Source: F23-B02 sp963613665 | GTDB lineage: Bacteria; Bacillota; Clostridia; Oscillospirales; Oscillospiraceae | Length of the DNA: 35,702 bases | Assembly: GCA_963613665.1 (NCBI GenBank) | Contig: CAVEAL010000024.1 | Span: 1-35,702 of the forward strand | Direction of reading: 5' to 3' | Shown here: positions 18,665-26,565 of the stretch, one piece after another | Layout of the letters: each line of letters opens with the position of its first letter | How positions within the stretch are numbered: position 1 is the stretch's first letter | Program-made: the position numbers and the translations under genes | The notes under the pieces: generated by a model | The model's database searches: none | Told to the model about the DNA's origin: nothing | Seen by the model: only the letters and a program-made list of their open reading frames with translations

Positions 18665-19141
18665 TTACGATATGGGCCTGAAGCCGGCCGGCTGCTCGCG
18701 CTGCTCGCGCTCGAAGTCCTCGGCCTGCTTCATGTACGGCAGCATATGGTCGCGCACGAGCTCGGGCCACATGAGAAAATACCTGCCGAAGGGGTTTACG
18801 ACGGCGTGACGGCGGTTATCCACGAGCATCTGAAAATAGTCCATTGGCTTTAAGCACACGCAGTCGCACTGATCGCGGAGCTTTCCGAACTCCTCGGGGT
18901 CCGTGAATATGGGGATGAACACCTGTCCGTTCACGGTGAGGGTTATGAAATTGAGCGCCGCGGACGACGCGCCGTTTTTCTGCACGGCAAAATACATCGG
19001 CGTTTTCGCAAGCTGCTCAAGCAGCATGGAAAGCGACTGCTTATCCTGTCCCTGCGAAAGGCCGTATTTTTCGATGAGCTTTTTTATTCCCATGCGGGAT
19101 ATTTGCTCTACCTGCTGCCGACTGAGTTCTGAGCTTGACAT
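18665..19141 (-). CDS. SseB N-terminal-domain protein
   Basis: A 158-residue soluble protein resembling the SseB N-terminal domain: QLAKTPMYFAVQKNG, the strand segment GQVFIPIFTDPEEFGKLRD, and PMDYFQMLVDNRRHAVVNPFGRYFLMWPE. The family is widespread and poorly characterised. The start at 19141 is chosen because GAGG precedes it at proper spacing and a promoter lies at 19169-19197; the longer open frame upstream crosses that promoter. It is monocistronic and convergent with the FAD gene. Confidence 0.82.
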   Translation of the reverse strand: MSSSELSRQQVEQISRMGIKKLIEKYGLSQGQDKQSLSMLLEQLAKTPMYFAVQKNGASSAALNFITLTVNGQVFIPIFTDPEEFGKLRDQCDCVCLKPMDYFQMLVDNRRHAVVNPFGRYFLMWPELVRDHMLPYMKQAEDFEREQREQPAGFRPIS

Positions 19142-19168
19142 ATACTTTACCTCGAATATTTTTTCTTT

Positions 19169-19197
19169 ATGATAGCACACATCGGCCGTCTTGTCCA
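19169..19197 (-). promoter_or_regulatory. Promoter for the SseB-domain gene
   Basis: Minus strand TGGACA (19197-19192), 17-base spacer, TATCAT (19174-19169), about 30 bases before the start. Confidence 0.6.
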
Positions 19198-19232
19198 TCG
19201 AGTAAAATTTACGCAGAAGCATAGCGCTTGCA

Positions 19233-19260
19233 TTGACAAATCGCGCATTTTTGCTACTAT
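19233..19260 (+). promoter_or_regulatory. Promoter for the phage-tail-like pair
   Basis: TTGACA (19233-19238), 16-base spacer, TACTAT (19255-19260). A strong housekeeping promoter about 70 bases upstream of the first gene. Confidence 0.7.
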
Positions 19261-19328
19261 CAAATATGTGCAGGCAAAGAGCAGCCTCGGCTTTTCGCCT
19301 GCCGAGCATGCTTGATAAGGAGAATTAC

Positions 19329-19772
19329 ATGGACATAAACATCACGGTCAAGGACAAGATCGCCGTCGGGGACGGGACGCTGATAGTCTGCGGCAACAGC
19401 GACTACAGCGTTAATTTCGAGCTTGATGCCGAGTGGGATGCCTACGACGAAAAGACCATGCGCATTGGCTACCGCAACGGCAAGTATAAGGAAGTGACTT
19501 TCAGCGGAACGAGCTGTGCTCTGCCCGTTATAAAAAAGCGCCCGTGGATCGCCGTCGGTCTGTACGCAGGCCGGCTGCACACCACGACTCCGGCGCTGTT
19601 CCGCTGCGCCGAGTGCATAACCGACAGGGACGACGAGCCGCTCGACAAGCCGGACGCTTCGCCGTATAAGACTCTGACGGTCGTGATCGGCGGCAATACG
19701 GAAAGCTATGAATACACGGGCACGGCCGATAAGACCATCACGGTCGAGGACGGAAGCGAGGTGAGCTACTGA
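19329..19772 (+). CDS. Phage tail/baseplate-like protein
   Basis: A 147-residue protein. The opening (MDINITVKDKIAVGDG then VCGNSDYSVNFELDAEWDAY) and the segment IAVGLYAGRLHTTTPALFRC look like the small beta-rich proteins encoded beside tail fibres in Firmicutes prophages. I know no assigned function. AAGGAG before the ATG decides the start. It is followed by a metallophosphoesterase with a TGATG stop/start overlap. No other phage genes are near, so this is either a prophage remnant kept under selection or a domesticated module. Confidence 0.7.
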   Translation: MDINITVKDKIAVGDGTLIVCGNSDYSVNFELDAEWDAYDEKTMRIGYRNGKYKEVTFSGTSCALPVIKKRPWIAVGLYAGRLHTTTPALFRCAECITDRDDEPLDKPDASPYKTLTVVIGGNTESYEYTGTADKTITVEDGSEVSY

Positions 19773-20995
19773 TGGCAAAAAAGCTTTATGAGGAAACGGA
19801 AATTCAGGCCGTTGCGGCGGCAATACGCCTGAAAAACGGCGGGAATGCGATGTATAAGCTCTCGCAGATGGCGGATGCGATACAGGCGCTCCGGACCGGC
19901 GAATATTTCACGCAGTCGGATATACCCGACTATGTCAAGGCCGCGGTGCTGGAGCTTGCCGGAAAGATAAGGAACGTTCAGACCGACAGCAGCATAACCT
20001 TTATCGCCGCTGCCGATGCACATCAGAACGATGCAGATGCTTATGCTGTCGAAGGAAACCTACACGCCTGCATGGCGATGAAGGCCCTCGGCAGCGTTCT
20101 GCCGGGCATCGATTTTGCCTGTTTCCTCGGTGACTACACTGTCGGCAGCACCACAACGACTCTTGACGAGGGCAGGCGGCACTTTGCCGAGATAAATGCC
20201 GGTCTCGCGGAGGCCTTTGCCGAGCTGCCGCAGTTCCGGACCCCCGGCGAGTGCGACGGTCTGCGAAACTCTATCGAGCAGAACGGCAGCCTCCTGAGCT
20301 CGGCGGAGATATACTCCTACATCGGGAAATACAATGAGGGCGCGACCTACGGCGACACCGCCGAGGGCTACTGCTACCGCGACTTCGAGGATAAAAAGCT
20401 GCGCGTCATATGCCTGAACACCTCGGAGGCCGGTCAGAACAGGGATAACCTCTCCGACGCACAGCTTCTGTGGTTTATACGCAGGCTCAGGGAGGCCGGT
20501 ACGAAAAGCGGCTGGGGTGTCGTTATCCTTTCGCATTATCCGCTCGATTTCACCGACGCGGCGACCTCTGCGTCGGCAAATCTCGCCGGCACGATAATCG
20601 GAAAGTATCTGAGCGGCGGCGTTGCGAGCGCTGCCGGTATGCTGGTATCGTTCAAGAACGCAAACAGGGCGAAGATATACGCGGCGTTCCACGGACATAC
20701 GCACAACTTCAAGGTCGCAAAGCTGAACGACGTTCAGGACAGCGGCAATACGGAGCTTGCCGTTCTGCGCGTCGCGGTGCCGAACATGTACTACTACCGC
20801 AGCAACGAGTTCGGCCAGAACGACGGCACGGACTCGAACGGCATCGAGTACGGCGAGGATACGACCTACACCAAGACACACGGCACGGCTTCCGACACGG
20901 CCTTCGTCGTGAACGTCATCAATCCGTCGGAGGGCAAGATATACTCCTTCTGCTACGGCGCGGGCTGCGACCGCGAGATAACCATTCCGACATAA
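19772..20995 (+). CDS. Phage-type calcineurin-like metallophosphoesterase
   Basis: A 407-residue protein. The first 45 residues (ETEIQAVAAAIRLKNGG and MYKLSQMADAI) resemble a linker found at the N-terminus of many Firmicutes phage tail proteins. The rest is a calcineurin-like phosphoesterase: metal ligands in AAADAHQND (about residues 81-89), FLGDYT, a histidine in LSHYP, and GHTHN. No signal peptide is seen, consistent with delivery as a virion or tail component, although nothing else of a tail is nearby. It may cleave cell-surface phosphodiesters; that is inference. It is translationally coupled to the gene before it and ends at a strong terminator. Confidence 0.78.
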   Translation: MAKKLYEETEIQAVAAAIRLKNGGNAMYKLSQMADAIQALRTGEYFTQSDIPDYVKAAVLELAGKIRNVQTDSSITFIAAADAHQNDADAYAVEGNLHACMAMKALGSVLPGIDFACFLGDYTVGSTTTTLDEGRRHFAEINAGLAEAFAELPQFRTPGECDGLRNSIEQNGSLLSSAEIYSYIGKYNEGATYGDTAEGYCYRDFEDKKLRVICLNTSEAGQNRDNLSDAQLLWFIRRLREAGTKSGWGVVILSHYPLDFTDAATSASANLAGTIIGKYLSGGVASAAGMLVSFKNANRAKIYAAFHGHTHNFKVAKLNDVQDSGNTELAVLRVAVPNMYYYRSNEFGQNDGTDSNGIEYGEDTTYTKTHGTASDTAFVVNVINPSEGKIYSFCYGAGCDREITIPT

Positions 20996-21000
20996 GCAAA

Positions 21001-21051
21001 GATCCCGCGGTTTCCTGCCTCAGGCGGCATAAACCGTGGGATCCGTTTTTA
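21001..21051 (+). terminator. Terminator after the phage-like pair
   Basis: GATCCCGCGGTTT pairs with AAACCGTGGGATC (one G-T), followed by CGTTTTTA. It overlaps the last codon of the convergent racemase gene. Confidence 0.9.
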
Positions 21052-21750
21052 TTCATTCAGCTCGCCTCCGGCGGCGAGGACGGCCTCGCGCGCGAGAACG
21101 AGCGTGGGGTCAACGTGCGGATAGTCGAGAGAATACATGCCGAAGGCCGGAGGCAGCTCCGTGCAGCCAAGTATCAGCGTCTGTGCACCGCGCGACAGAA
21201 GCTCCTCCGCGGCTTTTTTAAAGCCCGCCGTATCGAAATCGCGGCGGCCGGCCTTCACGCCGTCGTATATAAGGCTCATGACCGCCCTCTGCGACTCGGG
21301 CGATGGCGTTATTAGCTCGATGCCGCTGCCCTCGAAGCCCTGAGCATAGATGCCCGTGCGCACCGTACCGTCGGTGGCGAGAAGTCCGGCGCGGCTTACG
21401 CCCCGCCGCTCAAGCTCACGCGCGGTGAGCCGTATCATGTGCAGAACGGGGATATCCACCGCCGCGCAGACATTATCGTAAAAGCCGTGAGCCGTGTTGC
21501 ACGGCATGACAAGAAGCTCCGCCCCGGCCTTTTCGAGCCTGCGCGCGCTGAGCGTGAGCTGCTCCGTGGGGTCTGCGCCGCCGTGCAGCAGCGCCGCCGT
21601 GCGGTCGGGAATATCGGTATTGCAGTCAATTATGACGTGCAGATGCTCCTGATCGCAGCCGGCTCCGGTGGAGCTTATTATTTTTTCGAACAGGTCCGCC
21701 GTCGCTGCCGGACCCATACCGCCGATGATGCCGACGATCTTTTTTGCCAT
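21049..21750 (-). CDS. Aspartate/glutamate racemase family protein
   Basis: A 233-residue cofactor-independent racemase. The two catalytic cysteines are in place: C84 in MPCNTAHG and C196 in LGCTELP. The N-terminus VGIIGGMGPAATADLFEKI is typical of the aspartate racemase branch (YgeA/RacD type) rather than MurI. It probably interconverts L- and D-aspartate or a related amino acid; substrate is unproven. I use the ATG at 21750 with GGGTG before it; a GTG nine bases upstream is possible. With alr it is one of two amino-acid racemases in the window. Confidence 0.88.
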   Translation of the reverse strand: MAKKIVGIIGGMGPAATADLFEKIISSTGAGCDQEHLHVIIDCNTDIPDRTAALLHGGADPTEQLTLSARRLEKAGAELLVMPCNTAHGFYDNVCAAVDIPVLHMIRLTARELERRGVSRAGLLATDGTVRTGIYAQGFEGSGIELITPSPESQRAVMSLIYDGVKAGRRDFDTAGFKKAAEELLSRGAQTLILGCTELPPAFGMYSLDYPHVDPTLVLAREAVLAAGGELNE

Positions 21751-21783
21751 AAAAAACACACCCGCTTATTTCTGATAATCAGG

Positions 21784-21817
21784 AAAGCCCTGAGGTCTCA
21801 TCGACTTCAGGGCTTTT
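21784..21817. terminator. Terminator beyond the tRNA remnant
   Basis: AAAGCCCTGA and TCAGGGCTTT pair perfectly across a 13-base loop. It sits just downstream of the minus-strand tRNA 3' half, as expected for an original tRNA terminator. Confidence 0.7.
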
Positions 21818-21820
21818 ACC

Positions 21821-21867
21821 TGGAGCTGCTGGGCAGATTCGAACTGCCGGCCTCATCCTTGCCAAGG
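21821..21867 (-). pseudogene. tRNA 3' half (probable attachment-site remnant)
   Basis: On the minus strand this reads an anticodon arm with loop TTGGCAA, a variable region GATGAGG, a T-arm with GTTCGAATC and a 3' end GCAGCTCCA. The D-arm and 5' acceptor strand are absent; homology stops at the 5' side of the anticodon stem. Anticodon GGC would be Ala, but the U discriminator base fits other tRNAs better, so identity is uncertain. A half tRNA touching an integrase tail is the usual scar of a site-specific integrated element. Confidence 0.65.
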
Positions 21868-22055
21868 AAACGAAAATGTAGGAATATCAGTGAAAAATTG
21901 AAGCCATGTAGTCTGTGTGTGGTGCTCAATATAACTGTCGAGCTTATCTCTGTTGAGGATTTTTCGGCTCTCTTTTATGTGGTTATACACCTCGCGTGTG
22001 GTGCTCACGGAGGCGTGGCCGACGATAACCTGGGTGTCCTGCTCATCGAGTTCAC
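21853..22055 (-). pseudogene. Tyrosine recombinase C-terminal fragment
   Basis: The minus-strand frame from about 22055 reads ELDEQDTQVIVGHASVSTTREVYNHI, the end of a XerC/D-type integrase: a GHASVSTT box and the catalytic tyrosine in the VYNHI segment. The active-site R-K-H-R residues further upstream are missing, because the frame runs into a partial repeat A unit at about 22055. The natural stop falls inside the tRNA remnant, as in elements integrated at tRNA genes. The protein cannot be functional. Confidence 0.75.
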
Positions 22056-22190
22056 GCAAAAAGCGTATAGGAACGGTTTTAAATCGCCTCAAAAAAGCGC
22101 GAAACGTTTTTATTTATTCCAGTGTTCCGATACCGGGCACCTGCAAAAAGCGTATAGGTACAGCGTCAATGCGCCTCCAAAAAATGTGTT
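22055..22190 (-). repeat. Repeat A, one full and one partial unit
   Basis: On the minus strand a full unit (22187-22100: TTTTTTGGAGGCGCATTGAC, CTATACGC, CCCGGTATCGGAACAC, CGTTTCGCGC) is followed by a partial unit (22098-22055). The partial unit fuses directly to the integrase fragment. The full unit's left edge encodes the last residues and stop of the gene at 22166-22720. Confidence 0.8.
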
Positions 22191-22720
22191 GTGGAGAGGA
22201 AGACGGCGAGGCTTGTGACCTTGCCGTGCTCGAAGCCGAGCTCGATGGCGATGCGGCCCTTTTCTGCGCGGCAGGAATTGAAGCCGCCGTTTACCATTTT
22301 GTACTTGGAGTTGAGCAGCTCGGTCTTGGCGCCGAGCTCGTCGTCGCCGACGCGGATGCCGAGGACGGAGTAATATTTTTCGGACGAGGAAAAGCCGATC
22401 ACGCCGTAGCTGCCGATGCCGGTATCGGGGTGTCTGCCGAGGTAATAGCGCGTGCCCGTATCGGTCTGTACGATACCCTCGCCGCGCTCGTCGCTGAACC
22501 ACTCGTAGCCGTCCTCGTCATACTGCTTTGCATCGTCGGCGCTGCGGACAAAGCTTATGGAGCTTCCCAGCCGCCAGTCCATGAGCGAGCGCGTGTTGAA
22601 CTGGGCAAGCTCTATCGTCCCGAACCACGAAAATACGAGGATCAGCACTATCGCAAGCACCGCCGCCGCTGTTATCGAAATCCGCAGGGTCTTTTTCGGT
22701 ATTTTTTTAAAAAACAGCAT
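22166..22720 (-). CDS. Small membrane-anchored protein of unknown function
   Basis: A 184-residue protein with a basic N-terminus (FFKKIPKKTLR) and one hydrophobic helix (about 14-33), then a soluble, probably extracytoplasmic domain of about 150 residues with RSLMDWRLGSS, the repeated aromatic pattern YYLG/YYSVLG and GVIGFSSSEKYYSVLGIRVG. I do not recognise the family. AAAGGAG precedes the ATG. Its final residues FLEAH and TGA come from the repeat A left edge, so the original C-terminus may have been replaced or extended. Confidence 0.75.
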   Translation of the reverse strand: MLFFKKIPKKTLRISITAAAVLAIVLILVFSWFGTIELAQFNTRSLMDWRLGSSISFVRSADDAKQYDEDGYEWFSDERGEGIVQTDTGTRYYLGRHPDTGIGSYGVIGFSSSEKYYSVLGIRVGDDELGAKTELLNSKYKMVNGGFNSCRAEKGRIAIELGFEHGKVTSLAVFLSTTHFLEAH

Positions 22721-22758
22721 AAGATGCTCCTTTGTTTTTTCTCATTCCCATCGAAAAT

Positions 22759-22786
22759 ATCATAACATTTAATATAAAAAAGTCAA
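22759..22786 (-). promoter_or_regulatory. Promoter for the small membrane protein gene
   Basis: Minus strand TTGACT (22786-22781), 16-base spacer, TATGAT (22764-22759), about 40 bases before the start. Confidence 0.6.
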
Positions 22787-22906
22787 TAAGGGACGCCTGG
22801 CTGAAAAATTAACATTCTGTTAAGGTCAGAATTGTCAATAATGCACTAAAAGTTCTGCGGTTTTTGTGTTAAAACGTCAAATGTTAAGGCGTGCCATAAT
22901 TCACAC

Positions 22907-22935
22907 TTCAAGCGCATGAGAGCTTGTGCTATAAT
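22907..22935 (+). promoter_or_regulatory. Promoter for the 5'-nucleotidase gene
   Basis: TATAAT at 22930-22935 preceded by TGC (extended -10), with TTCAAG (22907-22912) at 17 bases as a weak -35. Confidence 0.6.
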
Positions 22936-22978
22936 GATTTTGTCGGAATTCCCGAAAAAATTTATCAGGAGGAGTCAC

Positions 22979-25120
22979 ATGAAAAACACGAAAAAGCTTC
23001 TTTCTCTGCTGCTGGTGCTTGCCATGGTGTTCACCCTGGCAGTTCCCGTATTCGCAGAGGGGGAAACCGCCGAAATGGCGGGCAAGACCGTTATTCTGCA
23101 CTCTAACGACGTTCACGGTGCGATAAGCGGCTATGCAAACATGAAGGCCATCGCTGACGACTATGAAAAGCAGGGCGCCAAGGTCATAGTTGCCGACGCA
23201 GGCGACTACAGTCAGGGCAAGGTCGAGGTCAGCTCGAACAAAGGCCTGAATGCGGTCAAGATGATGAACGCAGCCGGCTATGACATCGCCACCATCGGCA
23301 ACCATGAGTTTGACTACGGCTACGAGCAGCTCGTTGCAAACCTCAAGGAAGCGACGTTCGATACCGTCTGCTGCAACGTCCTCGGCGAGGACGGCAAGCC
23401 CGTTTTTGAGGGCAGCAAGGTCATCACCGTCGGCGACCTGAAGATCGGCTTCATCGGCGTAAACACCCCCGAGAGCCAGACCAAGGCGAACCCCGCACTC
23501 ATCAAGGGTCTGACCTGGCTTGCAGGCGACAAGATGGTCGCGGCAGTCCAGGAAGAGGCTGACAAGCTCAAGGACACTGCCGATGTTATCGTGGTCCTCG
23601 CACACCTCGGCGTTGACGCAGAAAGCGCTCCCAACCGCTCGATCGATCTTTGGGCGGGCCTCAAGGGCGTTGACTTCATCATCGACGGCCACTCCCACAC
23701 CGTTATGGATAAGGGCGAGGGCGGCGAGCCCATCCAGTCCACCGGCACGGCATTTGCATACATCGGCGTTATCGTAATTGACAACGCAAGCAAGAAGATC
23801 GAGCGCAACGCTCTCATCCCCGTGACCGCAGAATCCGCAGCGGACGAGACCGTCGCAGCGGCGGCCAAGGCCATCAGCGACGAGATCGAAAAGGAATACG
23901 GCGAGGTCTTCGCAAAGAGCGAGGTAGACCTCAACGGCGACAAGGGCTTCAACTCCAAGACCGGCCTCTACGGCAACCGTGACGGCGAGACCAACCTCGG
24001 CGACCTCATCACCGACTCCATGGTATGGTCTGTCAAGAAGACCGGCGGCGTTACCGTTGACGCAAAGCACATCGTCGCAGTCACCAACGGCGGCGGCATC
24101 CGCGCAGCCATCGCCGCAGGCGACGTCACCAAGAAGGACGTCAACACCGTTCTGCCCTTCGGCAACACCATTGCCGTCGTTTACGTCAAGGGCGCAGAGC
24201 TGCTCGAGGCACTCGAGGCTTCGACCTACTGCTCGCCGTACAGCACCGTCGGCGGCTTCCCGCAGGTATCCGGCATCAACTACACCATAGATACCACCAA
24301 GGCTTATGACGCAAACGCGGAAACCTATCCCGGCTCGACCTACTACGGTCCCAAGACCATCAACCGCATCACCATAAACAGCATTAACGGCGAAGCCTTC
24401 GACAAGGACGCGACCTACGCCGTTGTGACCAACAACTTCACTGCCGCAGGCGGCGACACCTACTATGCCTTCGCCTCCGCAAGCGGCCAGATCGACACCG
24501 GCATCCCCCTCGACGAGGCGCTGATGGACTACATCACCACCGAGCTCAAGGGCGTCATCGGCAAGGAATATGCTTCTCCCAGAGGCAGCATAAATTATGT
24601 CTTTGCCTCCGACGTTGAGCCCGGCGCGTACTACAACGCTATCCTGTGGGCATACTCGAAGGGCATCACCGCCGGTACGACCGATACGACCTTCGGCCCG
24701 AGCGACGCCTGCACCCGTGCACAGATCGTGACCATGCTCTGGCGCGCGGCCGGCAGCCCCGAGCCCACCATAAAGACCACGTCCTTCACCGACGTGAAGG
24801 CAGGCAGCTACTATGAGAAGGCCGTCCTGTGGGCAGTCGAAAAGGGCATCACCGCCGGTACGACCAAGACCACCTTCAGCCCGAACGACGCCTGCACCCG
24901 CGCTCAGATCGTGACCATGCTCTGGCGTGAAAAGGGCTCGGAAGAGATCAGCACATGGTGCGACTTCTCGGATGTTCCGCAGTTTGACTGCTACTACACG
25001 ATGTCCGTATGCTGGGCAGTCGAAAAGGGCATCACCAGCGGCACGACCGCGACCACCTTCAGCCCCAACGCTACCTGCACCCGCGCTCAGGCAGCAACCT
25101 TCCTCTTCAGGGCCCAGTAA
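22979..25120 (+). CDS. Secreted 5'-nucleotidase/metallophosphoesterase with SLH repeats
   Basis: A 713-residue cell-surface enzyme of the UshA/5'-nucleotidase type, probably releasing phosphate from extracellular nucleotides. Signal peptide 1-26 ends VFA-EGE. The catalytic domain has HSNDVHG (41-47), GNHEFDYG (107-114) and GHSHT; the 5'-nucleotidase C-terminal domain has TNGGGIRAAI and ends in the AAGGDTYYAF region. Residues 545-713 are three SLH-like repeats, each with AVxWAxEKGITxGTT and CTRAQ, which would hold it to the cell-wall polymer. A strong AGGAGG site precedes the ATG. It is monocistronic with its own promoter and terminator. Confidence 0.93.
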   Translation: MKNTKKLLSLLLVLAMVFTLAVPVFAEGETAEMAGKTVILHSNDVHGAISGYANMKAIADDYEKQGAKVIVADAGDYSQGKVEVSSNKGLNAVKMMNAAGYDIATIGNHEFDYGYEQLVANLKEATFDTVCCNVLGEDGKPVFEGSKVITVGDLKIGFIGVNTPESQTKANPALIKGLTWLAGDKMVAAVQEEADKLKDTADVIVVLAHLGVDAESAPNRSIDLWAGLKGVDFIIDGHSHTVMDKGEGGEPIQSTGTAFAYIGVIVIDNASKKIERNALIPVTAESAADETVAAAAKAISDEIEKEYGEVFAKSEVDLNGDKGFNSKTGLYGNRDGETNLGDLITDSMVWSVKKTGGVTVDAKHIVAVTNGGGIRAAIAAGDVTKKDVNTVLPFGNTIAVVYVKGAELLEALEASTYCSPYSTVGGFPQVSGINYTIDTTKAYDANAETYPGSTYYGPKTINRITINSINGEAFDKDATYAVVTNNFTAAGGDTYYAFASASGQIDTGIPLDEALMDYITTELKGVIGKEYASPRGSINYVFASDVEPGAYYNAILWAYSKGITAGTTDTTFGPSDACTRAQIVTMLWRAAGSPEPTIKTTSFTDVKAGSYYEKAVLWAVEKGITAGTTKTTFSPNDACTRAQIVTMLWREKGSEEISTWCDFSDVPQFDCYYTMSVCWAVEKGITSGTTATTFSPNATCTRAQAATFLFRAQ

Positions 25121-25151
25121 GCTCTGCAACGCAGTGGCACCGGATATAACC

Positions 25152-25185
25152 AAAGCTCCCGAAGCGATCGCTTCGGGAGCTTTTT
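25152..25185. terminator. Terminator after the 5'-nucleotidase gene
   Basis: AAAGCTCCCGAAGCG pairs perfectly with CGCTTCGGGAGCTTT around AT-C, flanked by A- and T-runs. Confidence 0.9.
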
Positions 25186-25274
25186 CGCGTGGATGGAAAA
25201 CACTCCGACGGCGGTGAAGCAGATATCAATCCTGACTTTCGGGTAAACCTCAATGCGCCGAATCCGTGTGTTTT

Positions 25275-25421
25275 CTATACTTTGAAGACCTCATCGACGC
25301 CGGCCGCAGCATATTCAAAAACCCTGCCTTTGAAGGTCGCATGTCCACTATCGCCTGCGTGGGTGATGCTGCCTGCAGGGTCGTTCTCGGCTGTAAGCGG
25401 CAGAAAAATTCGAAAAGGCAT
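25275..25421 (-). pseudogene. Possible gene fragment, 48 codons
   Basis: A minus-strand frame reads MPFRIFLPLTAENDPAG then FKGRVFEYAAAGVDEVFKV and stops. The composition is protein-like but there is no ribosome binding site and I do not recognise it. It lies among gene relics, so a fragment is more likely than a working gene. Confidence 0.25.
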
Positions 25422-25423
25422 GG

Positions 25424-25429
25424 TATAAT
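25424..25429 (+). promoter_or_regulatory. -10 element before the GNAT remnant
   Basis: TATAAT with GCGGAGGAAG 20 bases further on, ahead of the broken GNAT gene. It looks like the preserved promoter of a lost gene. Confidence 0.4.
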
Positions 25430-25464
25430 GTTTTTAAATCGGAATTTGCGGAGGAAGTCGTAAA

Positions 25465-25608
25465 ATGGAGATCCATCGAATTACACAATCAAATGACACC
25501 TTGTACCAGATGGCCATTGACCTTTACGGAATCAGTTTTCCGGCCCACGAACAGCGTGAAAAACTTTCACAGCTTCACATTTTACGGCAGGGTGCCTACC
25601 ACGTTGAA
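25465..25608 (+). pseudogene. GNAT acetyltransferase 5' fragment
   Basis: With an intact ribosome binding site and ATG, the first 48 codons read MEIHRITQSNDTLYQMAIDL, then YGISFPAHEQREKLSQ and YHVE, the usual start of a GNAT acetyltransferase. After about 25608 the reading frame stays open but the sequence becomes the reverse of a helicase fragment. The acetyl-CoA motif is absent, so the gene is broken. Confidence 0.6.
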
Positions 25609-25639
25609 ATAATCATACCGAGTTTGATACAAAGCCGAG

Positions 25640-25935
25640 GAATAATTAAAAATGAGTTCTTCTATTTCATTAGTTACAATAACCTTCACAGAGTTGTATT
25701 CCAGGCCCTGTGCTTTATGAACGGAAATTGCGTAAGCCACCTGGAAGGGGACGACTTCATCGCTCCGTTTTTCACGTGCATCATTGTCCACATAGTGATT
25801 TACAGAAAAACGAATCATCGAGTGCTCCGGCACTTAACAATCGAGCAACTCAAAACCGGCGGCCATTTGTCGCGGAGCTTTTCAAGTGCGTAGTCGAAAA
25901 AACGCTGCGGGGAGCATTTTTCCTCTTTTACACGG
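25640..25935 (-). pseudogene. UvrD/Rep-like helicase fragment with frameshift
   Basis: On the minus strand, 25833-25640 reads RSDEVVPFQVAYAISVHKAQ then GLEYNSVKVIVTNEIEELI, the late helicase motifs V-VI region of a UvrD_C-type ATPase. Upstream, in the next frame, 25920-25838 reads QRFFDYALEKLRDKWP and SCSIVK, which joins on if one base is restored near 25837. Both ends of the gene are missing. It is a decayed internal fragment facing the GNAT remnant. Confidence 0.6.
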
Positions 25936-25946
25936 GGCGAAAGGTC

Positions 25947-25975
25947 TTGACCTTTTTATATATGTATGGTATATT
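25947..25975 (+). promoter_or_regulatory. Promoter for rpmG-secE-nusG-rplK-rplA
   Basis: TTGACC (25947-25952), 17-base spacer, TATATT (25970-25975). The leader of about 125 bases to rpmG contains CGCGTAATTATGCGCG (26014-26029), an inverted repeat, and a GCGGATA pair. Confidence 0.75.
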
Positions 25976-26107
25976 AATGATTACCTGTCGGACGAGAGGT
26001 CTTTTTTCGTGCGCGTAATTATGCGCGGACAGGGATCCGGTTCCCATACAGGGAGGCAAATATCCGCACCGTAACGCGGATAAATAAAATAGGAGGTGCC
26101 GAAAAGT

Positions 26108-26266
26108 ATGGCTGACAACAGAGTCAAGATCACACTGAGATGTGACGAGTGCAAGCAGAGGAATTACAACACTGTCAAGAACAAGAAGAATACTTCCGAG
26201 AAGCTTGAGAGAAGCAAGTATTGCCCCTTCTGCAGAAAGCACACCAAGCACGTTGAAACCAAGTAA
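26108..26266 (+). CDS. rpmG: Ribosomal protein L33 (zinc form)
   Basis: A 52-residue large-subunit protein starting MADNRVKITLRCDEC and ending KHTKHVETK. The two CxxC pairs, C12/C15 and C39/C42, make this the C+ zinc-binding form. AGGAGGTG is well placed. It leads the classical rpmG-secE-nusG order of Firmicutes. It was found by reading the sequence directly. Confidence 0.93.
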   Translation: MADNRVKITLRCDECKQRNYNTVKNKKNTSEKLERSKYCPFCRKHTKHVETK

Positions 26267-26290
26267 CTTTCTGAAAGGATGAGTGTAAAA

Positions 26291-26560
26291 ATGGCTGAAG
26301 AGAAGAAAAAAGCCGCTCCTGTCAAGAACACCAACGCCGTCAAGAAAGAAGAGAAAAAACTTGGTTTTTTCCAGCGCATCGGGAAATGGTTCCGCGAGCT
26401 TAAAAGCGAGCTGAAGAAGGTCGTATGGCCCACTCCGAAGCAGCTTGCGACCAACACCGGCGTTGCGCTTTTCGTTATGGCGCTTGCCGCCGTCGTCCTT
26501 TGGGGATTTGACGAGCTGGCGGGTCTGGTCGTTAACGTCATCTTCGAGCTTGCAGGTTAG
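26291..26560 (+). CDS. secE: Preprotein translocase subunit SecE
   Basis: An 89-residue subunit of the SecYEG channel. A charged Lys-rich N-terminus is followed by FFQRIGKWFRELKSELKKVVWPTPKQL, the conserved amphipathic helix, and one membrane helix (about residues 57-85). AAAGGA precedes the ATG at 26291; the ATG at 26279 overlaps that site and is less likely. nusG begins at the next bases. Confidence 0.92.
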   Translation: MAEEKKKAAPVKNTNAVKKEEKKLGFFQRIGKWFRELKSELKKVVWPTPKQLATNTGVALFVMALAAVVLWGFDELAGLVVNVIFELAG

Positions 26561-26565
26561 TGACC

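Noticed and set aside
19329..20995. Complete prophage
   Set aside because: Only two phage-like genes lie between ordinary chromosomal genes; no capsid, terminase, lysis or integrase genes adjoin them.
21821..21867. Functional tRNA gene
   Set aside because: Only the 3' half is present; the D-arm and 5' acceptor strand are missing and the outer anticodon-stem pair is broken.
22901..25153. 750-codon open frame antisense to the 5'-nucleotidase gene
   Set aside because: The sense strand has a signal peptide, catalytic motifs, SLH repeats, a promoter and AGGAGG. The antisense product is low-complexity Gly/Val/Asp/Ala-rich and results from codon bias.
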